Source: Shinella sp. WSJ-2
GTDB taxonomy: Bacteria > Pseudomonadota > Alphaproteobacteria > Rhizobiales > Rhizobiaceae
Assembly: GCF_003432075.1 (NCBI RefSeq)
Contig: NZ_QWBU01000023.1
Location: 1-38,223 of the forward strand
DNA: 38,223 bases
Direction: 5' to 3'
A program made the position numbers and the translations under genes. This document shows positions 8,667 through 17,046 of this stretch, piece by piece. The notes beneath the pieces were generated by a model. That model was not told the origin of the DNA, made no database searches, and saw nothing but the letters and a program-made list of their open reading frames with translations. How positions within the stretch are numbered: the stretch's first letter is position 1; each line of letters starts with the position of its first letter.

Positions 8667-10259
8667 ATGCGCAATTTCGAAAGGCCGACCCGCTCCGTCG
8701 CCGTCGCCCGCCATGCCATGGCGGCGACGTCGCATCCATCCGCGACGCTCGCCGCCTTGCAAATCCTGGAGGACGGAGGCAACGCGATGGATGCGGCGAT
8801 TGCGGCCTCCGCCATGCAATGCGTCGTCGAGCCGGGTTCGACGGGCATTGGCGGCGATTGCTTCGTGCTGTATGCCGCCGGCGGGTCTGACAAAGTCCTC
8901 GCCTATAACGGCTCCGGTCGCACGCCGGCGGCGCTGACGCTCGACTGGTTCACCGAGCGCGGCCTTGCCGAGGTCCCGCGGCAATCTCCCTCCGCCGTGA
9001 CCATTCCCGGCGCTATCGACGCCTGGACGCGTCTGCATGCGGACCATGGCCGCATGCCCTTCGCTGATGTGCTGGCGCCGGCCATCCGCTTTGCCGAGGA
9101 AGGCTATGCGATCAGCCCGCGCGTTCATCGCGACTGGGTGATCGAGGAGGAGCTGCTGGCCTCGGAGCCGACCGCCGCGCGCATCTTCCTGCCCAAGGGA
9201 CGAGCGCCCAAAATCGGCGAAGTGCACCGTCAGCCGGAGCTTGCGGCCACGCTGAAGCGCATCGCGGTGGAAGGGCGGGACGGATTCTATACCGGGGCGG
9301 TCGCGGAGGACATGGTGTCCTATCTGCGTTCGCTCGGCGGCCTGCACACGCTGGAGGATTTCGCGGAGGCGCGGGGCGATTACGTCACGCCCGTCACGAC
9401 GGATTTCCGCGGCCACACCATCCACGAATGCCCGCCGAACGGGCAGGGCATCATTGCGCTGTTGATCCTCAATGTTCTCGGTCGCTTCGAGGCCAAGGGC
9501 GATCCGCAATCGCCTGACAGACTGCATCTGGAAATCGAGGCGACGCGGCTTGCCTATGCCACACGCGACGCCTGGATCGCCGACCCGGACAAGGCGCATG
9601 TGCCCGTCGAGGAGCTGCTGTCGGACAGTCTTGCCGACCGGCTTGCCGGTATGATCGATTTCAATCGCGCGCTGACCGACCTGCCGGCCTTCGACATGCC
9701 GCTGCACCGCGACACGGTCTATATTTCCGTGGTGGACCGCGATCGCAACGCTGTCAGCTTCATCAATTCGGTCTTCGACAGTTTCGGCACGGGCCTCGTC
9801 GCGCCTCGCTCCGGCGTTGTGCTGCACAATCGCGGCCAGAGTTTTTCGCTGAAGCCCGGCCATCCCAATGCCGTGGCGCCGGGCAAGCGGCCACTGCACA
9901 CCATCATTCCGGGCATGGTCACGCGTGGCGGCCGGGTGGAAATGCCCTTCGGCGTTATGGGCGGCTATTACCAGGCGATGGGCCATGCCCATCTCATCTC
10001 CAAGGTATTCGACTACGGCATGGACCTGCAGGAGGCGATCGACCTGCCGCGTCTCATTCCGAAGCCCGAAGGCACGCTCGTTGAAGCCGAACACACGCTG
10101 CCGGCCGCAACGGCAAGCGAGCTTGAGCGACGCGGCTTCTCGCTCGTTCCGGCGGAAGGACCGATCGGCGGCGCCCAGGCGATCCGCATCGATTGGGAAA
10201 ACGGCACGCTGATCGGGGCGTCCGAATCGCGCAAGGACGGCATCGCGCTCGGGCTTTGA
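8667..10259 (+). CDS. ggt: gamma-glutamyltransferase family protein, cytoplasmic type
   Basis: N-terminal-nucleophile hydrolase of 530 residues that should self-cleave and act on gamma-glutamyl bonds (transfer or hydrolysis). The predicted nucleophile is Thr350 in HRDTVYISVVDRDRNAVSF, so the small subunit would have about 180 residues, as in the family. Other landmarks: AMAATSHPSAT near the start, GNAMDAAIAAS, GSTGIGGDCFVLY, and late MPFGVMGGYYQAMGH. There is no signal peptide, unlike the periplasmic E. coli enzyme; in that respect it resembles cytoplasmic YwrD-type homologues, so glutathione need not be the substrate. A good ribosome-binding site (GAGGAG) precedes the ATG. It follows the LysR gene and converges with recX. 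Confidence 0.9.
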   Translation: MRNFERPTRSVAVARHAMAATSHPSATLAALQILEDGGNAMDAAIAASAMQCVVEPGSTGIGGDCFVLYAAGGSDKVLAYNGSGRTPAALTLDWFTERGLAEVPRQSPSAVTIPGAIDAWTRLHADHGRMPFADVLAPAIRFAEEGYAISPRVHRDWVIEEELLASEPTAARIFLPKGRAPKIGEVHRQPELAATLKRIAVEGRDGFYTGAVAEDMVSYLRSLGGLHTLEDFAEARGDYVTPVTTDFRGHTIHECPPNGQGIIALLILNVLGRFEAKGDPQSPDRLHLEIEATRLAYATRDAWIADPDKAHVPVEELLSDSLADRLAGMIDFNRALTDLPAFDMPLHRDTVYISVVDRDRNAVSFINSVFDSFGTGLVAPRSGVVLHNRGQSFSLKPGHPNAVAPGKRPLHTIIPGMVTRGGRVEMPFGVMGGYYQAMGHAHLISKVFDYGMDLQEAIDLPRLIPKPEGTLVEAEHTLPAATASELERRGFSLVPAEGPIGGAQAIRIDWENGTLIGASESRKDGIALGL

Positions 10260-10395
10260 GAACAGGAATCATGGCGGAGAGGAGCAACCAGGGCTGGAGC
10301 TTGTCATGTGCGTCGAGGCGGAGATCGCGTCAGGGCTCGTCGTCGGTGACGTGGGCTACAGTGTGCCGGAAATCATCCTGATCATCGGCGGGGGA

Positions 10396-10411
10396 CACCT
10401 TAGCAAAGGTG
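10396..10411. terminator. possible weak terminator hairpin after ggt
   Basis: CACCTT-agca-AAGGTG forms a 6-bp stem with a 4-nt loop in the gap between the convergent ggt and recX genes. There is no clean T-run on either side, so this is a weak call. The rest of 10260-10445 shows nothing recognisable. Confidence 0.3.
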
Positions 10412-10445
10412 ATCTTCTACCGGATGATTTGAGCCGCGCCGCCAG

Positions 10446-11021
10446 TCATCCAAGGTGGCGGCCGGCGTCCAGCACCTCTTCGGCCTCTTCGAGCGTCATG
10501 GAGAAGATCGTTTTGCCGATATCAAAACTGAAGCCGCCGCGGGCAAAGGCCGAGAATTCCTTGGCCTTGCGCTTGTCGTCCAGCTCCACCTTGCGAAAGG
10601 GGCCGAAAGCGCGCTTGCGGGCGAGTACGACAGCGGCATAGAGGTCGTCCATATCGGCCACTGCGGCGATGGCCGTTTCCTTGGCGATGCCTTTTTGCGA
10701 AAGCTTCTGCACGACCGCGCGCTTCGAGCGGCCGCTGCGCATGCCTGAGCGGCTGCTCATCTCGGCAAAGGCCGTATCGTCGAGCGCCTTGTTGTCATAG
10801 GCGAATTTCACCGCGGCATCGGCCAGCGCCTTGACCTGCGCATCGCTGATATTCTCGAATTTCTCCCGTGCCTTACGGCTGATGGCGTCGGAGAGTTGCT
10901 TTTCCGTGTGCATGCGCCGTTCGATGCGATAGATCGTCGAATTGCGCGCCCAGGAGAACATGCGCGGGGTGGGCACATCGGCGGGCGTGTCGTCTTCGAG
11001 GCTCACGGGGGCTTTCGGCAA
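10446..11021 (-). CDS. recX: RecX family regulatory protein
   Basis: Small helical protein, up to 191 residues, of the RecX family, which inhibits or modulates RecA filaments. Three-helix repeats are visible: MHTEKQLSDAISRKAREKFE, then KFAYDNKALDDTAFAEMSSR with SGRSKRAVVQKLSQKGI, then DDLYAAVVLARKRAFGPFR. The R-A-FGPFR stretch and the following FLARRGFSFDI-like end (FARGGFSFDIGKTI) are typical. The gene is not next to recA, as is common in Rhizobiales. The start is uncertain: TTG at 11021, GTG at 11006, or ATG at 10961; the last would cut the conserved PTPRMFSWARN region. Confidence 0.82.
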   Translation of the reverse strand: MPKAPVSLEDDTPADVPTPRMFSWARNSTIYRIERRMHTEKQLSDAISRKAREKFENISDAQVKALADAAVKFAYDNKALDDTAFAEMSSRSGMRSGRSKRAVVQKLSQKGIAKETAIAAVADMDDLYAAVVLARKRAFGPFRKVELDDKRKAKEFSAFARGGFSFDIGKTIFSMTLEEAEEVLDAGRHLG

Positions 11022-11066
11022 TGGATGCTTCGGATCCCGTTCTTATGGAAGAAGTTTTCCGCCCTG

Positions 11067-11474
11067 TCACGCCTCGGCCTTCGCCACGACGAGGTCGATC
11101 TCCACAAATGCATCGCGCCCGAGTGCCGCAACGCCGACCGTGGTGCGGGCCGGCAGATGCGCGTCTTCCCTGAAATGCCGGTGATAGATCGCGTTGAGGC
11201 CCGCATAATCGCGGGCGAAATGCGTGAGATAGATTCGGGCGAAGACGGTGTCTTGCAGCTGATATCCCGTGGCGTCGAGAATGCGGAGCAGGTTGCGGAA
11301 GACGAGTTCGGTCTGGGCCTCGATCGATGCCGGCAGCGGCGCGTCGGGTTGATCGGGGTCGATTGGCAGCTGGCCGGTGACATGGAGAAGCCCGCCCGCT
11401 TCCACCGCATGCGCATAGCGCGCAGTTTTCGGTGGCGGTGCGGCGTTGGCAACGATGTGGCGGCGCAGTGACAA
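11067..11474 (-). CDS. RidA family protein (YjgF/YER057c/UK114)
   Basis: About 135 residues; members hydrolyse reactive enamine/imine intermediates to ketones plus ammonia, or act as pathway-specific relatives. Family features are ARYAHAVEAGGLLHVTGQLP near the N-terminus, ASIEAQTELVFRNLLRILDA, then FARIYLTHFARDYAGLNAIY and LPARTTVGVAALGRDAFVEI, where the Arg of PART is the substrate carboxylate-binding position and the usual final Glu lies in VEID. I chose the TTG at 11474 because it yields the expected family start; no ATG or GTG is available in frame at that place. It lies about 56 nt downstream of sfnB on the same strand with a hairpin between, so it is probably the last gene of the iclR-sfnB-ridA group. 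Confidence 0.85.
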   Translation of the reverse strand: MSLRRHIVANAAPPPKTARYAHAVEAGGLLHVTGQLPIDPDQPDAPLPASIEAQTELVFRNLLRILDATGYQLQDTVFARIYLTHFARDYAGLNAIYHRHFREDAHLPARTTVGVAALGRDAFVEIDLVVAKAEA

Positions 11475-11496
11475 GATCGAATATCCGGTAGGAAAG

Positions 11497-11519
11497 GGGT
11501 GCCGGACCGGCCGGCACCC
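11497..11519 (-). terminator. hairpin between sfnB and ridA
   Basis: On the minus strand GGGTGCCGG-ccggt-CCGGCACCC makes a perfect 9-bp stem with a 5-nt loop just after the sfnB stop, followed by CTTTCCT. The T-run is poor, so it is more likely a partial terminator or mRNA-stabilising stem that lowers ridA expression than a full stop. Confidence 0.6.
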
Positions 11520-11530
11520 GGATGGACGGC

Positions 11531-12799
11531 TCAGCTCCAGGCGTGGCGCGGGGCTTTGATGCCGTTGAGATAGAAATTGCCGACGTGGAAGAATTTCCAG
11601 CGCACGGGATCGTGCAGCGTATGGGCGCGCGCATTGCGCCAGTGGCGGTCGAGATTGTGCTTGGCGAGCGTGGAGCGCGTGCCGGCCAGCTCGAACAGCT
11701 TGTTGGTGGCAAGGATCGCGATCTCCGTCGTCAGCACCTTGGCTTCGGCGGTCTTGATGGTCGCGTCGTTGATCGTCTCTTCCGTCGCGCTCTTCAGGCC
11801 GGCGTCGATTGCCTCGCCGGCAATGTCGAGCAGGGCTTCGGCCGCATGCAGCCGGATCTTCAGGTCGCCGATGGCGGCGATGGTGAAGGGGTCTTCGCCC
11901 GCCGTCTCCTTGCCGCTGTCGATCCACGGGCGGCTCTGCGTCTTGATGAAGGCGATGGCATCGTCGATGGCGCCGCGCGCGATGCCGGCATCGATGGCGG
12001 CCTGGATGATCTGCGAGACGGGGCCGGCAATGGTCGGACGGTCGAAGGCGGCCACCGGCAGCAGCCGGCTCTTTGGCACGCGGACATTCTCGATCTTCAC
12101 CGCGCCGGAGGCGGTGGTGCGCTGGCCAAAGCTCGACCAGTTGTTGGTGACGGTGATGCCGGGTGCATCGCGATCGGTGAAGACGAGATAGCCCTTCTCC
12201 TCGGCATCGACGGCGACGATGGGGATGATGTGCGAGAGGAGCGCACCTGTCGTGTAGAACTTCTCGCCGTTCACAACCGCCTCGTCCCCCTCATGGGAGA
12301 CGCGCGTCTCGAAGGCGCCGACGGTCTTGCTGTTGAGTTCGGAAAAGGCATTGCCGAAGCGTAGGCCGGACAGGACCCAGCCGAAGAATTCCTTTTTCTG
12401 CTCTTCCGTGCCGTCGAGGTCGATATGGCCGTTGATGGCGAGATGGTTCTGGGTGATCTGGGCGATCGAGGAATCGGCCGCAGCGAGGATGGCGATGACG
12501 CGGGCCAGCGTCTTGTAGGAAACGCCCGCACCGCCATAGGCCTTTGGCACGTTGATGCCCCAGAGGCCGCTCTGCGAATAGGCGTCGATTTCCTTCAGCG
12601 GCAATAGGCCTTCGCGGTCGCGCAGTGCTGCGCCCTGCGCGAAATCGGCGGCGAGGCGCTTGGCGACCGCAATCGCCTCCTCATCGCTCTGGATGATGTG
12701 GGCAGGGCTCTGCGGACGCGGGCGCGGCGGCACCGGGTCATCGGAATTCACGCGCGGATGCTGCGTGTAGTCGATCGGCTGTTTTTCGATAATCCCCAT
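11531..12799 (-). CDS. sfnB: SfnB family oxidoreductase (acyl-CoA dehydrogenase fold)
   Basis: Flavin-dependent monooxygenase-like enzyme of 422 residues. It has the acyl-CoA dehydrogenase fold used by DszC/SfnB proteins, which take part in sulfur scavenging from organosulfur compounds and need FMNH2 from a separate reductase. Landmarks: SQSGLWGINVPKAYGGAGVS, ITQNHLAINGHID, LRFGNAFSELNSKTV, SSFGQRTTASGAVKIENVRV, and the C-terminal LAKHNLDRHWRNARAHTLHD with VRWKFFHVGNFYLNG. The ATG at 12799 has a GGAGAG ribosome-binding site; an upstream in-frame extension reads through AT-rich non-coding DNA. Neighbours are iclR upstream and ridA downstream on the same strand. The substrate may be a carbon source rather than a sulfur source here, given the context. 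Confidence 0.88.
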   Translation of the reverse strand: MGIIEKQPIDYTQHPRVNSDDPVPPRPRPQSPAHIIQSDEEAIAVAKRLAADFAQGAALRDREGLLPLKEIDAYSQSGLWGINVPKAYGGAGVSYKTLARVIAILAAADSSIAQITQNHLAINGHIDLDGTEEQKKEFFGWVLSGLRFGNAFSELNSKTVGAFETRVSHEGDEAVVNGEKFYTTGALLSHIIPIVAVDAEEKGYLVFTDRDAPGITVTNNWSSFGQRTTASGAVKIENVRVPKSRLLPVAAFDRPTIAGPVSQIIQAAIDAGIARGAIDDAIAFIKTQSRPWIDSGKETAGEDPFTIAAIGDLKIRLHAAEALLDIAGEAIDAGLKSATEETINDATIKTAEAKVLTTEIAILATNKLFELAGTRSTLAKHNLDRHWRNARAHTLHDPVRWKFFHVGNFYLNGIKAPRHAWS

Positions 12800-12835
12800 G
12801 GCGGCTCTCCGGTTGGTTTGAGGAGAGTTTCGCAG

Positions 12836-12885
12836 CAAAAAATAAAATCGATAGATATTATGTATTATAATGTGCCTGCCAGAGG
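12836..12885 (-). promoter_or_regulatory. probable sfnB promoter region
   Basis: The 121-nt gap between iclR and sfnB contains an abrupt AT-rich block. On the minus strand CTGGCA is followed by TTATAAT and ATACATAATATC, plausible -35 and -10 material about 60-90 nt before the sfnB ATG. Exact boxes are uncertain. Confidence 0.35.
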
Positions 12886-12920
12886 AAAAATCCTTCGAAC
12901 GGCCTGGGCGCGCCGGCCGG

Positions 12921-13670
12921 TCAGGGTTTCGCCCCATAATATTTCTGCGCGATGCCGGCGGCGGCAGTCATGGTCTTATGGCCGATATCCAGCATGCGGG
13001 CTCTGGTCGTGCGCGCCGTCGGAGCAGCGACGGCAAGCGAACCGATTGGTTTTCCGCTGGGTGCGAGCACCGGGGCCGCAGCACTGATCACGCCCATTTC
13101 GAACCCCTGCTGGTTGATCGAGAAACCGCGCCGGGCGGTCTCCTTCACCAGAAGGCGAACCGCTTCCGGCTCCGTAACCGTCTCGTCGGAAAACCGCTCC
13201 ATAGGCTGTTTCAGCGCGCGCTCGATCTCATCGGACGGCAAGAAGGCAAGATAGGCGAGGCCTGAGGCCGTGGCGTGGAAGGGCAGCGGAGTGCCGAGGT
13301 CGACGATCACGCGGTGCGCCTGCGAGGAATCCTCGACATGGATGGTGGAAAGCCGGCCGCCGCTGAATTCCGAGAGATGCACTGTCTCGCCCACCTCCTC
13401 CGCCAGCGCCTTCACGAAGGGAGCGGCGACGGAAACGAAGGGGAAGCGCGCCTGTCGGATGCGCGCGAGCCGCACCGGTGCCGCACCCAGGCGGTATTTC
13501 CGCGTCTCCTCGTCCTGTTCCACGAAACCGTGTTTCTCGAGTTCCACGAGAAAGCGTCGTGCCGTCGCCTTGTCGAGCGTCGCCAGCCGGGCGACGTCGG
13601 TCAGTCCGATGTCCTTGTCGAGTTGGGAAATCGCGTCGAGGAGCGAGAGGGCCTTGCCGATGGTGCTCAT
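12921..13670 (-). CDS. IclR family transcriptional regulator
   Basis: Regulator of 249 residues. The N-terminal winged helix is MSTIGKALSLLDAISQLDKD with LTDVARLATLDKATARRFLV and the wing FVEQDEETRKYRLG; the effector domain runs from about residue 80 to the end (AEEVGETVHLSEFSGG, STIHVEDSSQAHRVI, PLPFHATASGLAYLAFL, SINQQGFEMGVISAAAPV). The ATG at 13670 has GGAAGAG upstream; earlier in-frame codons are not conserved. It is divergent from the APC permease gene. A 17-bp palindrome of IclR/PcaU type at 13835-13851 and a near-copy at 17108-17124 are its most likely binding sites, so it probably controls both the permease-aldehyde dehydrogenase unit and the amidohydrolase-ABC unit. Confidence 0.93.
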   Translation of the reverse strand: MSTIGKALSLLDAISQLDKDIGLTDVARLATLDKATARRFLVELEKHGFVEQDEETRKYRLGAAPVRLARIRQARFPFVSVAAPFVKALAEEVGETVHLSEFSGGRLSTIHVEDSSQAHRVIVDLGTPLPFHATASGLAYLAFLPSDEIERALKQPMERFSDETVTEPEAVRLLVKETARRGFSINQQGFEMGVISAAAPVLAPSGKPIGSLAVAAPTARTTRARMLDIGHKTMTAAAGIAQKYYGAKP

Positions 13671-13773
13671 GTGTCTCTTCCGGACCTTTCCCGTTGGCGA
13701 TGCCGTACAGGATTTCTGCGCGGTCTTTTCATTACGTCCACCCTTTCCTGCGCAACTCGTTTCTGCCGAGATA

Positions 13774-13796
13774 CTTAACATGAGAAATAACTTGAC
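13774..13796 (+). promoter_or_regulatory. shared TTAAC...TTGAC box, copy 1 (APC permease unit)
   Basis: Reads CTTAACATGAGAAA, then TAACTTGAC. It matches the boxes at 17047-17069 and 23474-23496 in the leading TTAAC, a central GA-A and the final TTGAC at identical spacing. TTGAC may be a -35 element with an activator site joined to it; the best -10 (TATAAT at 13820-13825) is too far away (22 nt) to be conventional. Confidence 0.5.
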
Positions 13797-13834
13797 GCCG
13801 GGGCAGGCTTTTGCAAGTCTATAATTAAAATACA

Positions 13835-13851
13835 GGTTCAAATAATGAACC
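13835..13851 (+). promoter_or_regulatory. IclR-type operator, copy 1
   Basis: Perfect palindrome GGTTCAAATAATGAACC (6-bp arms, 5-nt AT spacer) between the divergent iclR and APC permease genes, 96 nt before the permease ATG. Its shape matches known IclR-family sites such as PcaU/PobR (GTTCGATAATCGCAC). The near-identical copy at 17108 supports a functional operator. Confidence 0.75.
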
Positions 13852-13947
13852 GCAAGATACTTTTCAGAATGGGAACTGTCGGGCGCCTCGCGCGCGGCAT
13901 CGAAGGCGGCAGCCGTATGGGACGGGCCGTCAGGAGGGAGCAAGATC

Positions 13948-15399
13948 ATGACCATTGAAACCGTGCCGTCTGGCGGCGCGAACCAGTTGCGCAAGAACAG
14001 CCTCGGTGTCGGGGCAATCACCTTTCTCGTCGTTTCGGCCGCAGCGCCCTTGACGGCGGTCGCCGGTGGGGTGCCGCTGTCGATGATGCTCGGCAACGGG
14101 CCGGGTATTCCGCTGACCTTCGCCTTCGTCACGGCCGTGCTGTTGCTGTTTGCCGTCGGCTATGTCGCGATGGCCCGCCATATCAGCAATGCCGGCGCCT
14201 TCTATGCCTATACCGCGCAGGGCCTCGGCGGGCTTGCCGGCGGTGCGGCCGCGCTTATCGCAATCCTTGCCTACAATGCCATGCAGATCGGCGTCTTCGG
14301 CCTGTTCGGCGCCGCGACGGCCGGCTTCTTCGCCGGTTACGGCATCGACCTGCCCTGGTGGGTCTGGACCTATATCGGCATCGCGCTCGTCGCGGTCTTC
14401 GGCTATCGCCGGGTCGATTTCTCCGCGCGCGTGCTCGCGGTGCTGGTTATTCTCGAATATCTCGTCGTGCTGATCATCGATGCGGCCATCCTCGTCAAGG
14501 GTGGTGACAGCGGCCTCTCCGCCGCGCCCTTCACACCGTCTGCCTTCATGAGCGGCACGCCGGCCATTGGTATCCTGTTCTGCTTTGCCGCCTTCATCGG
14601 CTTCGAAGCCACGACCATCTATTCCGAAGAAGCCCGCGAGCCGGAAAAGACCGTGCCGCGCGCCACCTATATCTCGGTGCTGATCATCGGCCTGTTCTAC
14701 ATGCTGACCTCCTGGCTGATGGTCAACGGTGCCGGCGTCGACAAGCTCGTGCCGGAAATTCAGGGTCTTGCCGATCCGACGACCTTCCTCTTCGGTCTGG
14801 CGGACCGTTATGTCGGCAATGGCATCACCACCGTCATGGGCCTGCTCTTCATCACCAGCCTGTTTGCCGGCGTCGTCGCCTTCCACAACGGCGTTGCCCG
14901 CTACATGTATGTCGCCGGTCGCGAGGGCCTGCTGCCCAAGGCGCTCGGCGTCACCCATCCGGTGTTCCAGAGCCCGCATGCCGGCTCGGTCGTGCAGACG
15001 GTCATCGCCGTCGTCGTCGTCGCGCTCTTCGCCTTCACGGGGCAGGATCCGGTGCTGGCGCTGTTCTCGTGGCTGACGAATGTCGGCACGCTGGCGATCA
15101 TTCTCCTGATGGCGCTCACCGCCTTCTCCATCGTCGCCTTCTTCGGCCGCAATCCCGACCTCGAAGGCAACAAGCTGGTGACGGTCGTGCTGCCCGTGCT
15201 GACGGGGCTGATACTCGCGGCGCTGGTGTTCTATATTGCCACCAATTTCGGCGCACTCGCCGGTGCGGAAGGGCCGCTCGCCGTGTTCCTGCCGGGTCTC
15301 GTGTTGATCGCGGCGGTTATCGGCGTGTTGTGCGCGCTGCGTCTGAAGTCCGGTGACGCGGCTGCCTTCGCCCGGCTTGGCGTCGGCCGCGAAGCCTGA
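13948..15399 (+). CDS. APC superfamily amino acid/amine permease
   Basis: Integral membrane transporter of 483 residues with about 12 helices. The start (NSLGVGAITFLVVSAAAPLT) matches helix 1 of APC permeases with its unwound Gly-rich segment. Further landmarks are SNAGAFYAYTAQGLGGLAGG (helix 3), GIDLPWWVWTYIGIALVAVF, and helix 6 FCFAAFIGFEATTIYSEEAR followed by EPEKTVPRATYIS. It probably imports an amino acid or amine by proton symport; the substrate is unknown. An AGGAGG ribosome-binding site lies 10 nt before the ATG. It is the first gene of a two-gene unit with the aldehyde dehydrogenase and lies behind the IclR-type operator at 13835. Confidence 0.9.
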   Translation: MTIETVPSGGANQLRKNSLGVGAITFLVVSAAAPLTAVAGGVPLSMMLGNGPGIPLTFAFVTAVLLLFAVGYVAMARHISNAGAFYAYTAQGLGGLAGGAAALIAILAYNAMQIGVFGLFGAATAGFFAGYGIDLPWWVWTYIGIALVAVFGYRRVDFSARVLAVLVILEYLVVLIIDAAILVKGGDSGLSAAPFTPSAFMSGTPAIGILFCFAAFIGFEATTIYSEEAREPEKTVPRATYISVLIIGLFYMLTSWLMVNGAGVDKLVPEIQGLADPTTFLFGLADRYVGNGITTVMGLLFITSLFAGVVAFHNGVARYMYVAGREGLLPKALGVTHPVFQSPHAGSVVQTVIAVVVVALFAFTGQDPVLALFSWLTNVGTLAIILLMALTAFSIVAFFGRNPDLEGNKLVTVVLPVLTGLILAALVFYIATNFGALAGAEGPLAVFLPGLVLIAAVIGVLCALRLKSGDAAAFARLGVGREA

Positions 15400-15450
15400 A
15401 AAATGGGGCGGTGCTTCGGCGCCGCCCACCCGACCTTCCGAGGGAAGAAC

Positions 15451-16929
15451 ATGCAGGAAAAGATCGAGGCGCTCCGCAACCTGACCATTGCCCCGCAGGC
15501 GTTGTTCATCGACGGCAACTGGCGCGAACCGGCCGAAGGCGCGGCGCTGGATGTCATCTCGCCGATTAACGGCCAGCGGCTGACGAGCATTGCCGATGCA
15601 GGTACCGTCGATGTCGACCGGGCGGTGAAGGCCGCACGTGCCGCCTTCGAAAAGGGCCGCTGGTCCAAGGCCGCGCCGGCCGAGCGCAAGCGGGTGCTCT
15701 TCAAGATCGCCGAGCTGATCGAAAAACACGCCCTGGAGCTTGCCGTGCTCGGTGTGCGCGACAATGGCACGGAAATCGCCATGGCGCTGAAGGCCGAGCC
15801 CGGCAGCGCGGCCGGCAGCTTCCGCTATTATGCCGAGGCGATCGACAAGGTCTATGGCGAGATCGCGCCCACGGCCGGCGATATTCTCGGCCTCGTGCAT
15901 CGCGAGCCGGTCGGCGTCGTCGGCGCCATCGTGCCGTGGAATTTCCCGCTGATGATCGGTGCCTGGAAAATTGCACCGGCGCTTGCCGCCGGCAATTCCG
16001 TGGTTCTGAAGCCGGCGGAGGTGGCATCGCTGTCGCTGCTGCGCCTTGCCGAACTCTGCGCCGAGGCCGGCCTTCCCGAGGGCGTGCTCAACGTCGTCAC
16101 CGGACGCGGCGCCGTTACCGGCGAGGCGATGGGCCTGCATCCTGAGATCGACGTGCTGGTCTTCACCGGCTCCGGCCCGGTCGGGCGGCGTCTCCTGGAA
16201 TATTCCGCGCGCTCCAACCTGAAGCGCGTCTATCTCGAACTCGGCGGCAAATCGCCGAATGTCGTCTTTGCCGACGCGCCGGATCTCGACAAGGCGGCGA
16301 AGACCTCGGCTTACGGCATCTTCCGCAATTCCGGCCAGGTCTGTGTCGCCGGTTCTCGCCTGCTGGTCGAGCGCTCGATCGTCGAGGACTTTTCCGCCAA
16401 GGTGGCGGGGATTGCCGCCGCCATGAAGGTCGGCGATCCCCTGCTGCTGTCCACCGAGGCCGGTGCGATCTCCAGCGAGATGCAGCTGCGCAAGGATCTC
16501 GGTTTTGCCGAGCAGGCGCTGGTCGAGGGTGCAAAACTGCGCACCGGTGGTAAGCGTGTCCTTACGGATACGGGCGGTTTCTACATGGAGCCGACGGTTT
16601 TCGACGTGACGCCGGGCATGACGCTTGCCCGCGAGGAGGTGTTCGGCCCGATCCTGTCGATCATCCCCTTCGACACCGAGGAGGAGGCGCTCGCCATCGC
16701 CAACGGTACCGATTACGGTCTCGCCTCCGCCGTCTGGACATCGAACCTCTCGCGGGCGCATCGCATGGTGCGCGGCATCCGCGCGGGTGTCGTGCATGTC
16801 AACACCTATGGCGGCGCGGACAATACGGTACCGCTCGGCGGCGTGCGCCAGTCCGGCAACGGCCACGACAAGTCGCTGCATGCGCTGGAAAAATATCTCG
16901 ACCTCAAAACGGCGTGGATACAGCTCTAA
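15451..16929 (+). CDS. NAD(P)-dependent aldehyde dehydrogenase
   Basis: Cytoplasmic enzyme of 492 residues oxidising an aldehyde to its acid. Catalytic features are all present: Asn164 in VPWNFPLM, the cofactor loop VFTGSGPVGRRL, general base Glu263 in LELGGKSPN, and nucleophile Cys298 in NSGQVCVAGSR; EEVFGPILSIIPF is also conserved. I chose the ATG at 15451, preceded by GAGGGAAG, over an in-frame codon at 15403. It lies 51 nt behind the permease gene and ends before a strong terminator, so the permease and this enzyme form a two-gene unit. It probably oxidises an aldehyde derived from the imported compound; the exact substrate is not predictable. Confidence 0.93.
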   Translation: MQEKIEALRNLTIAPQALFIDGNWREPAEGAALDVISPINGQRLTSIADAGTVDVDRAVKAARAAFEKGRWSKAAPAERKRVLFKIAELIEKHALELAVLGVRDNGTEIAMALKAEPGSAAGSFRYYAEAIDKVYGEIAPTAGDILGLVHREPVGVVGAIVPWNFPLMIGAWKIAPALAAGNSVVLKPAEVASLSLLRLAELCAEAGLPEGVLNVVTGRGAVTGEAMGLHPEIDVLVFTGSGPVGRRLLEYSARSNLKRVYLELGGKSPNVVFADAPDLDKAAKTSAYGIFRNSGQVCVAGSRLLVERSIVEDFSAKVAGIAAAMKVGDPLLLSTEAGAISSEMQLRKDLGFAEQALVEGAKLRTGGKRVLTDTGGFYMEPTVFDVTPGMTLAREEVFGPILSIIPFDTEEEALAIANGTDYGLASAVWTSNLSRAHRMVRGIRAGVVHVNTYGGADNTVPLGGVRQSGNGHDKSLHALEKYLDLKTAWIQL

Positions 16930-16955
16930 AACGACCCTGCCGACGATGCTTCAAG

Positions 16956-16990
16956 ACCGCCGCGATGCCGAACGCATCTGCGGCGGTTTT
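16956..16990 (+). terminator. Rho-independent terminator after aldehyde dehydrogenase
   Basis: ACCGCCGC-GATGC with loop cgaac pairs with GCATC-(t)-GCGGCGGT, a 13-bp stem with one bulge, followed by TTTTCTGTT. It lies 27 nt after the stop codon at 16929 and closes the permease-aldehyde dehydrogenase unit. Confidence 0.85.
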
Positions 16991-17046
16991 CTGTTGCGGG
17001 AACGCGGCGGCATGCTGCCGCAATCCTTGTCCATTTGGTTCATATA

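Noticed and set aside
8631-10094. 487-codon minus-strand open frame over ggt
   Set aside because: Shadow of the gamma-glutamyltransferase-like gene; low-complexity His/Arg/Gly-rich translation.
13792-13825. Sigma-70 promoter TTGACG ... TATAAT before the permease
   Set aside because: The spacer is 22 nt, too long for a normal promoter; TTGAC is reported only as part of a shared box.
13930-16881. 983-codon open frame on the minus strand across the permease and aldehyde dehydrogenase
   Set aside because: It is antisense to two well-recognised genes; its composition (very rich in His, Arg, Gly, Asp, Glu) is the usual product of reading GC-rich DNA in the opposite frame, and it has no family motifs.
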